This document shows positions 1-5,020 of a stretch of 5,020 nt of DNA, piece after piece. The stretch lies in NCBI GenBank assembly GCA_003165855.1, contig PMXH01000067.1:1-5020 (forward strand). The letters run 5' to 3'. Under the pieces are notes generated by a model. That model saw nothing but the letters and a program-made list of their open reading frames with translations, was not told the origin of the DNA and ran no database searches. The stretch is from Acidobacteriaceae bacterium. GTDB lineage: Bacteria; Acidobacteriota; Terriglobia; Terriglobales; Acidobacteriaceae. The position numbers were made by a program, and so were the translations under genes. Within the stretch, counting starts at the first letter, position 1. The number at the start of each line of letters is the position of its first letter.

Positions 1-1822
<1,822 letters not shown>

Positions 1823-1860
1823 ATGAGTTCGTTACTAGGATAACGGATGCGCGGCGGGAT

Positions 1861-1881
1861 GCGGGAGATTCGGATCTCCGC
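1861..1881. other. Small hairpin in the divergent intergenic region
   Basis: GGAGAT (1864-1869) and ATCTCC (1874-1879) form a perfect 6-bp inverted repeat around a TCGG tetraloop. The stem can extend by two GC pairs past a bulged G. It lies about 40 bp upstream of the sucA start on the minus strand. It could be an operator half-site pair or a leader RNA hairpin. There is no T-tract, so it is not an intrinsic terminator. The inverted repeat is seen directly, but any function is a guess. Confidence 0.35.
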
Positions 1882-1886
1882 AAAAC

Positions 1887-1917
1887 CAACCACAGAGGGC
1901 ACAGGGGAACGCAGGGT
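1887..1917. repeat. Short degenerate CACAGAGGG-type tandem array
   Basis: Three adjacent 9-10 bp units are visible: CACAGAGGG (1891-1899), CACAGGGGAA (1900-1909) and CGCAGGGT (1910-1917), preceded by AACC. This matches the style of an ACCACAGAGG-CACAGAGG family of dispersed intergenic repeats that I recall from Acidobacteriota and some other environmental bacterial genomes. No search was run to confirm it. The units differ from one another, so the array looks old or degenerate. Confidence 0.5.
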
Positions 1918-1980
1918 GAAACTTGCCGGCGCAGGCGAGGTAGACTAGCAGGAATCTTGCTGGGAAACGAGACACCAGAC

Positions 1981-2784
1981 ATGCCGACTCTTCTCGGAAT
2001 ACCGCTGGATGTGAATTCGTCCTATCTGCGTGGAGCGGCGGGCGCGCCCGCGAAGATCCGCGAGGCCTTGCGCTGCGATGCTTCGAACAAGTGGACAGAG
2101 TTGGGCGTGGACTTGGGCGCAGCGGACGCGTTTGCGGATGCGGGCGACTTGGGGTTGAAGGATTTGCGGGAGAACGTTGCCGAGAATTTTGCGGAGATCG
2201 AGCGCGCGGTGAGCGAGTTGCTGGGGAAGGGCGAGCGTCCGGTGTTGCTGGGTGGGGATCATTCGGTTACGTATCCGATCTTGAAGGCTTTTGCGCGGCG
2301 TTATGCAGAACTGACGATCGTTCATTTCGACGCGCATCCGGATTTGTACGACGAGTTCGAAGGCAGCCGTATGTCGCACGCGTGTCCTTTCGCGCGCATT
2401 ATGGAGGAACAGCTGGCGAAGCGGCTGGTGCAGGTGGGGATTCGGACGATAGTTGGGCATCAGCGCGAGCAGGCGGCGAGATTCGGCGTTGAGGTGGTGG
2501 AAATGCGAGCACTTCCGGCTTATGACCGGCTGGAGATTCACGGGCCGGTTTATGTTTCATTCGATATCGACTTACTCGATCCGGCGTTCGCGCCGGGAGT
2601 TTCGCATCGCGAACCCGGCGGGATGACGGTGCGGGAGGCGATTGCTCATCTACATGCTATTAAGGGAACGGTTGTGGGGGCGGACATTGTGGAGTACAAC
2701 CCGGTGCAGGATGTTTCCGGAATGACGGCGACCGTGGCGGCGAAGATTTTGAAAGAGATCCTGGGGAAGATGATTGCGACGTGA
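1981..2784 (+). CDS. Ureohydrolase, arginase/agmatinase family (plant-type arginase-like)
   Basis: This 267-residue enzyme should hydrolyse a guanidino compound, arginine or agmatine, to urea plus ornithine or putrescine at a binuclear Mn site in the cytoplasm. All metal-binding motifs are intact: GGDHSVT (His94), FDAHPDLYD (Asp117, His119, Asp121) and SFDIDLLDPAFAPGVS (Asp195, Asp197). The C-terminal half closely follows the pattern I recall from plant arginases: SHACPFARIMEE, VQVGIRTI, APGVSHREPGG, VGADIVEYNP and MTATVAAKILKE. Those plant enzymes belong to the agmatinase-like branch of the superfamily, and both arginase and agmatinase activities have been described among them, so the substrate cannot be assigned from sequence alone. 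The start is placed at ATG 1981 because homologues begin at a similar MxTLLGxPxD stretch. A TTG at 1957, with AGGA just before it, would add eight residues. Shine-Dalgarno support for the ATG is weak (GAGA at 1969-1972). The gene is monocistronic as far as seen, divergent from sucA and convergent with the dehydrogenase operon. Confidence 0.93.
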   Translation: MPTLLGIPLDVNSSYLRGAAGAPAKIREALRCDASNKWTELGVDLGAADAFADAGDLGLKDLRENVAENFAEIERAVSELLGKGERPVLLGGDHSVTYPILKAFARRYAELTIVHFDAHPDLYDEFEGSRMSHACPFARIMEEQLAKRLVQVGIRTIVGHQREQAARFGVEVVEMRALPAYDRLEIHGPVYVSFDIDLLDPAFAPGVSHREPGGMTVREAIAHLHAIKGTVVGADIVEYNPVQDVSGMTATVAAKILKEILGKMIAT

Positions 2785-2974
2785 AAGGCGCAACTTGCGT
2801 CTTGAGGTGCGAGGTTAGAAAGCGAGGGCTGACGGAATGCTTTGGTGGATCAATGGCCGTGCTGGCTGGTAGGGATCCTTCGACTGCGGTTGTGCTTCGC
2901 GTTCGCGAAGCACAACCTTCGCTCAGGATGACAGACCTTCTTTTCATGCCGACTCTCGGACGATTCGCTGTCAC
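2785..2974. other. Convergent intergenic region without a gene
   Basis: This 190-bp gap lies between the stop codons of two converging genes. The first 85 bp hold nothing clear beyond a 5-bp inverted repeat (CGCAA-C-TTGCG, 2789-2799) just after the ureohydrolase stop. It is too short, and lacks the T-tract, to call a terminator. The remainder is dominated by the hairpin cassette at 2872-2934. Small open frames here have no family resemblance and no ribosome binding site. Confidence 0.6.
2872..2934. repeat. REP-like palindromic repeat cassette with a 14-bp perfect hairpin
   Basis: A perfect inverted repeat GGTTGTGCTTCGCG (2888-2901) / CGCGAAGCACAACC (2904-2917) is separated by only TT. As RNA it would form a 13-bp stem with a GTTC tetraloop. 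The hairpin is bracketed by direct CCTTCG repeats (2877-2882 and 2916-2921) and by an outer inverted pair ATCCT (2875-2879) / AGGAT (2925-2929). The framing pattern GGATCCTTCGACTG ... CTTCGCTCAGGATGACA is one I recognise as a common dispersed intergenic element in Acidobacteriota and related environmental genomes. The hairpin sits between convergent genes and could slow transcription or stabilise 3' ends from both sides. No T-run follows on either strand, so it is not a standard intrinsic terminator. Confidence 0.7.
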
Positions 2975-4024
2975 TCAATGGCCGGGAATGATGGCGGTTT
3001 TGATGTCGCCACCGCGATTTAGCATGTGGCGGAGCACCTTCTGCAAGCTGGAGAGCGGAGCTTCGCCGGTGATGTAATCCGTGGGACGAATCTTCTTGGC
3101 CGCGATCAGACCGAAGGCTCGGCGCACCGTTTCCGGAGTGTGATGGAACGTGGCCTTCAGGGTGATCTCGGAATAGTGGAGGCGGTTGGTATCGAGTTGG
3201 ACTTTGGATCCGCTGGCGCAGCCGCCGAAGAAATTCACGGTGCCACCTTTGCGGACCATCTCGACGGTCCACTCCCAGGCTTCGGGACGGCCCACGGCCT
3301 CGATGACAACATCGCAACCGCGCTTTTGCGGAGTGAGCGCGCGCACGGCTTCGACGACGTTCTGAACCTTGGTGGTCTGAACGATTTCGTGAGCGCCCAT
3401 GTGTTTGGCGGCTACGACTTGTTCGTCGCGCTTTACGACTGAGATCACGTTACAACCGATGGCTCGGGCCACCTGCACAAACATGAGTCCGATGGGGCCG
3501 CCGCCGATGATGGTAACGGTGTCACCGATCTCGACTCCAGTCTCGTGCAGTCCGCGCAGCACGCAGGCCAGAGGCTCGGTCATGGCCGCGTCCTCGAAAC
3601 TGACGCCGGGAGGGATGACCAGCATATTGGCTTCAACAATGCGCCGGGGCACGCGGATGTATTCGGCATACGCTCCGTTGTTGAAGAGCAGGTCTTCACA
3701 GAGATTTTCCTGATGCTTGGAGCAGTAGAAACACATCTGGCAGGGCGCTGAATTCAGCGCGACCACGCGCATGCCCTTCTTGAAGCTGATGACGCCGTCG
3801 CCGACTTCCTCGATGACTCCGGCGAGTTCATGGCCGAAGAGAGCGGGAGGAACGATCATGCGGGCGTGGTAGCCGCGCTGGTAGACCTTGAGGTCGGTGC
3901 CGCAGGTGAGAGCCACCTGGACTTTGACCAGGACTTCCCCCTTCTCGACGCGAGGGATGGGTACTCTTTCAATTTTAAGATCTTCTTTGCCGTACAGGAC
4001 GGCAGCTGTCATTTTTCCATTCAC
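2975..4024 (-). CDS. Zinc-dependent medium-chain alcohol/polyol dehydrogenase
   Basis: This 349-residue member of the medium-chain dehydrogenase superfamily (the COG1063 group with threonine, sorbitol and galactitol-phosphate dehydrogenases) should oxidise an alcohol or polyol to a carbonyl in the cytoplasm. The catalytic zinc residues are present: Cys41 in TCGTD, His65-Glu66 in FGHE, and Glu150 in TEPLAC. The structural zinc lobe is intact (Cys95, Cys98, Cys101, Cys109). The Rossmann motif GGGPIG is at 174-179. The end of strand beta-2 reads VISVVKRDE (193-201) with no acidic residue at the usual NAD-selecting position, which suggests NADP use. The start chosen is GTG 4024, overlapping the upstream stop as GTGA, because AAGGA lies 8 nt before it. 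An in-frame ATG at 4012 (MTAAVLYG) matches the usual family N-terminus and is a real alternative, though its only local ribosome-binding signal is a weak GGA. The substrate is unknown. Length is normal for the family. Confidence 0.92.
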   Translation of the reverse strand: MNGKMTAAVLYGKEDLKIERVPIPRVEKGEVLVKVQVALTCGTDLKVYQRGYHARMIVPPALFGHELAGVIEEVGDGVISFKKGMRVVALNSAPCQMCFYCSKHQENLCEDLLFNNGAYAEYIRVPRRIVEANMLVIPPGVSFEDAAMTEPLACVLRGLHETGVEIGDTVTIIGGGPIGLMFVQVARAIGCNVISVVKRDEQVVAAKHMGAHEIVQTTKVQNVVEAVRALTPQKRGCDVVIEAVGRPEAWEWTVEMVRKGGTVNFFGGCASGSKVQLDTNRLHYSEITLKATFHHTPETVRRAFGLIAAKKIRPTDYITGEAPLSSLQKVLRHMLNRGGDIKTAIIPGH

Positions 4025-5020
4025 TGCTTGCTTCCTTCCCAGACTTCAGGTTTCCAGGCACTCCCGGGTTGAATCACGACCTTCATCGATGCGGGCTGGG
4101 GATGAGCGGCGAGTTCCAAGGCTCGGGCAGCATCCTGCAGCGGGAAGCGGTGGCTGATCAGCCGTTCCAAGTCGATCTCCCGATTCATTTCCCGGTTCAT
4201 CACAAAGCGAACTGATTCTTCTTGTAAATCCACAGACGCACTATATGACCCCACAAGCGCCTTCTCATCGACGCAAATCGCAGCGGGATCTACGACTACT
4301 TCCCCGCGCTGGGTTTGCGCAAACAACAACACCCGGCCGCCGGGACGGGCCGCGTCCATTGCTGGACGAATCAGGCCGTTACTGGCGACCGCTAATATCA
4401 CGGCATCGGCGCCACGGCCCTCGGTCTGCTCCCGAACAGCACGAACCGCGTCCTGCTGGGACGCGTCGATCAAGTGCTCGAATCCAAGGCTTTTACTTAT
4501 TCTAAGCCTCTCGGGATACAAATCGGAAGTAATAACGGTGGCGCCTGCCCGTCGGGCCAAGACACTTAGGATGATGCCGATGGGGCCCTGGCCGATGACG
4601 AGGACGGTCTCGCCGGGCGCGAGGCGGAGGGCAGCCATCCCTTTCATGCAGGTATTTACGGGTTCCACGAAGCAGGCCTGCTCAAAGGACACGCCAGGTG
4701 GGATTCTAACTGTGCCTTGCTGGACGATCCAGTCCATAACACGGACGTACTCGGCAAAGCCTCCGCCAGAAGGCTCAAAGCCGGCGGTGCAGCCGACCTT
4801 CTTGTAGGTGGCGCACTGGGCGAAGGTCTGGTGACGACAGTAGTAGCACTGACGGCAGGGGATGTGATGAAAAACTACGACGCGGTCGCCGGGGGAAAAG
4901 CTGTGCACGCCGGGGCCGACGGCCGCGACGACGCCGGAGGTTTCGTGGCCGAAGATGCGAGGGGCAGAATGCGATCCGGAGGCGATTTTCTTGAGGTCGG
5001 TGCCGCAGACGCCGCAGGTG
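4021..5020 (-). CDS. Zinc-dependent medium-chain dehydrogenase (partial, N-terminus beyond right edge)
   Basis: A second medium-chain zinc dehydrogenase, first in the visible operon order, with 332 residues seen. Its frame is open to the window edge. Counting from the first whole codon (5019), the sequence begins TCGVCGTDLKK, with catalytic Cys5 and then His25-Glu26 in FGHE. By family comparison about 35 N-terminal residues lie outside the window. A GTG at 4908 is internal, not the start, because the catalytic residues lie upstream of it. The structural zinc cysteines are 55, 58, 61 and 69. The glutamate in FVEPVNTC is residue 119. The Rossmann motif GQGPIG is at 143-148, and beta-2 ends in TSDLYPERL with Asp166, predicting NAD. 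The likely reaction is oxidation of a polyol, sugar or secondary alcohol, with the substrate unknown. The stop TGA (4021-4023) overlaps the GTG start of the downstream paralogue, so the two are probably co-translated and may act in one pathway. A 12-bp tandem duplication adds four residues near the C-terminus. Confidence 0.93.
   Translation of the reverse strand, partial: TCGVCGTDLKKIASGSHSAPRIFGHETSGVVAAVGPGVHSFSPGDRVVVFHHIPCRQCYYCRHQTFAQCATYKKVGCTAGFEPSGGGFAEYVRVMDWIVQQGTVRIPPGVSFEQACFVEPVNTCMKGMAALRLAPGETVLVIGQGPIGIILSVLARRAGATVITSDLYPERLRISKSLGFEHLIDASQQDAVRAVREQTEGRGADAVILAVASNGLIRPAMDAARPGGRVLLFAQTQRGEVVVDPAAICVDEKALVGSYSASVDLQEESVRFVMNREMNREIDLERLISHRFPLQDAARALELAAHPQPASMKVVIQPGSAWKPEVWEGSKQ
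4031..4039 (-). promoter_or_regulatory. Ribosome binding site for the downstream dehydrogenase
   Basis: Reading the minus strand, GGAAGGAAG (4039-4031) contains AAGGA with 8 nt between it and GTG 4024. The site lies inside the last codons of the upstream dehydrogenase gene, typical of translational coupling. Its spacing supports the GTG start. It would be about 20 nt from the alternative ATG at 4012, too far to serve it well. Confidence 0.65.
4177..4200 (-). repeat. In-frame 12-bp tandem duplication (MNRE-MNRE) within the upstream dehydrogenase
   Basis: On the minus strand ATGAACCGGGAA (4200-4189) is followed at once by ATGAATCGGGAG (4188-4177). The copies match at 10 of 12 bases, and both differences are synonymous (AAC/AAT, GAA/GAG), giving MNREMNREID. 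Related enzymes usually have a single NRE-IDLE stretch here by my recollection, so this looks like a four-residue insertion by slippage that has since drifted only at third positions. Confidence 0.65.

Larger units (their letters stand above)
1823..1980. promoter_or_regulatory. Divergent intergenic region between sucA and the ureohydrolase gene
   Basis: This 158-bp gap separates two genes transcribed away from each other, so it should hold the promoters of both. That follows from the gene layout, not from a clear promoter motif. On the minus strand a TATCCT hexamer at about 1834-1842 resembles a -10 box but has no convincing -35 partner. On the plus strand TAGACT at 1941-1946 is -10-like, but TTGCCG at 1923-1928 sits only 12 bp away, which is too close. 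The region also contains a small hairpin (1861-1881) and a short CACAGAGGG-type array (1887-1917), listed separately. Confidence 0.45.

Noticed and set aside
1834..1946. Sigma-70 promoters for sucA and the ureohydrolase
   Set aside because: The -10-like hexamers lack -35 partners at acceptable spacing, so no specific promoter is called.
1945..2541. Minus-strand open frame (198 codons) opposite the ureohydrolase
   Set aside because: The plus-strand frame carries all metal-binding motifs of the family. The antisense product has none.
2888..2917. Intrinsic bidirectional terminator
   Set aside because: The stem is strong, but neither strand has a T-run after it, so I list it as a repeat with only a possible role at transcript ends.
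2781..3077. Plus-strand small open frame overlapping the ureohydrolase stop and crossing the hairpin
   Set aside because: It encodes part of the repeat cassette (a VREAQPSLRMTD-type product, a common artefact of this repeat) and then runs antisense into the dehydrogenase gene. There is no independent support.
4021..4908. Starting the upstream dehydrogenase at GTG 4908
   Set aside because: This would remove the catalytic Cys (CGVCGTD) and FGHE motifs, which are in the same uninterrupted frame up to the window edge. The gene is partial, not short.

Overview
The window looks like ordinary chromosomal DNA from a GC-rich bacterium, most plausibly an Acidobacteriota (Terriglobia-like) genome. That assignment is an inference. 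It rests on GC-rich coding sequence, a 2-oxoglutarate dehydrogenase E1 with a short N-terminus, and two short intergenic sequences of a kind I associate with dispersed repeats in such genomes: a CACAGAGGG-type array and a CCTTCG...CTCAGGATGACA cassette. No rRNA or tRNA gene was seen to confirm it.

Layout: (1) 1-1822, minus strand: the N-terminal 607 codons of sucA, the thiamine-diphosphate E1 component of 2-oxoglutarate dehydrogenase. Its 3' end lies beyond the left edge. (2) 1823-1980: a divergent intergenic region with a small hairpin and a short degenerate tandem array. (3) 1981-2784, plus strand: a complete ureohydrolase (arginase/agmatinase family) that strongly resembles plant-type arginases. 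(4) 2785-2974: a convergent intergenic region holding a perfect 14-bp inverted repeat inside a REP-like cassette. (5) 2975-4024 and 4021-5020, both minus strand: two zinc-dependent medium-chain dehydrogenases that overlap by 4 nt in a translationally coupled arrangement. The upstream one runs off the right edge and lacks roughly its first 35 residues.

How the genes relate: sucA is TCA-cycle core metabolism. The ureohydrolase would release urea from arginine or agmatine, and its carbon could re-enter the TCA cycle through glutamate and 2-oxoglutarate, but the divergent arrangement may be chance. The two dehydrogenases form part of a minus-strand operon, probably for polyol, sugar or alcohol oxidation. 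Their nucleotide-binding loops suggest different cofactors: NAD for the upstream enzyme, possibly NADP for the downstream one. I found no phage, transposase, CRISPR, toxin-antitoxin or defence gene and no clear candidate for a new system. The most distinctive items are the short SucA N-terminus, the plant-like arginase, the cofactor contrast in the dehydrogenase pair, an in-frame 12-bp duplication, and the two intergenic repeat elements.
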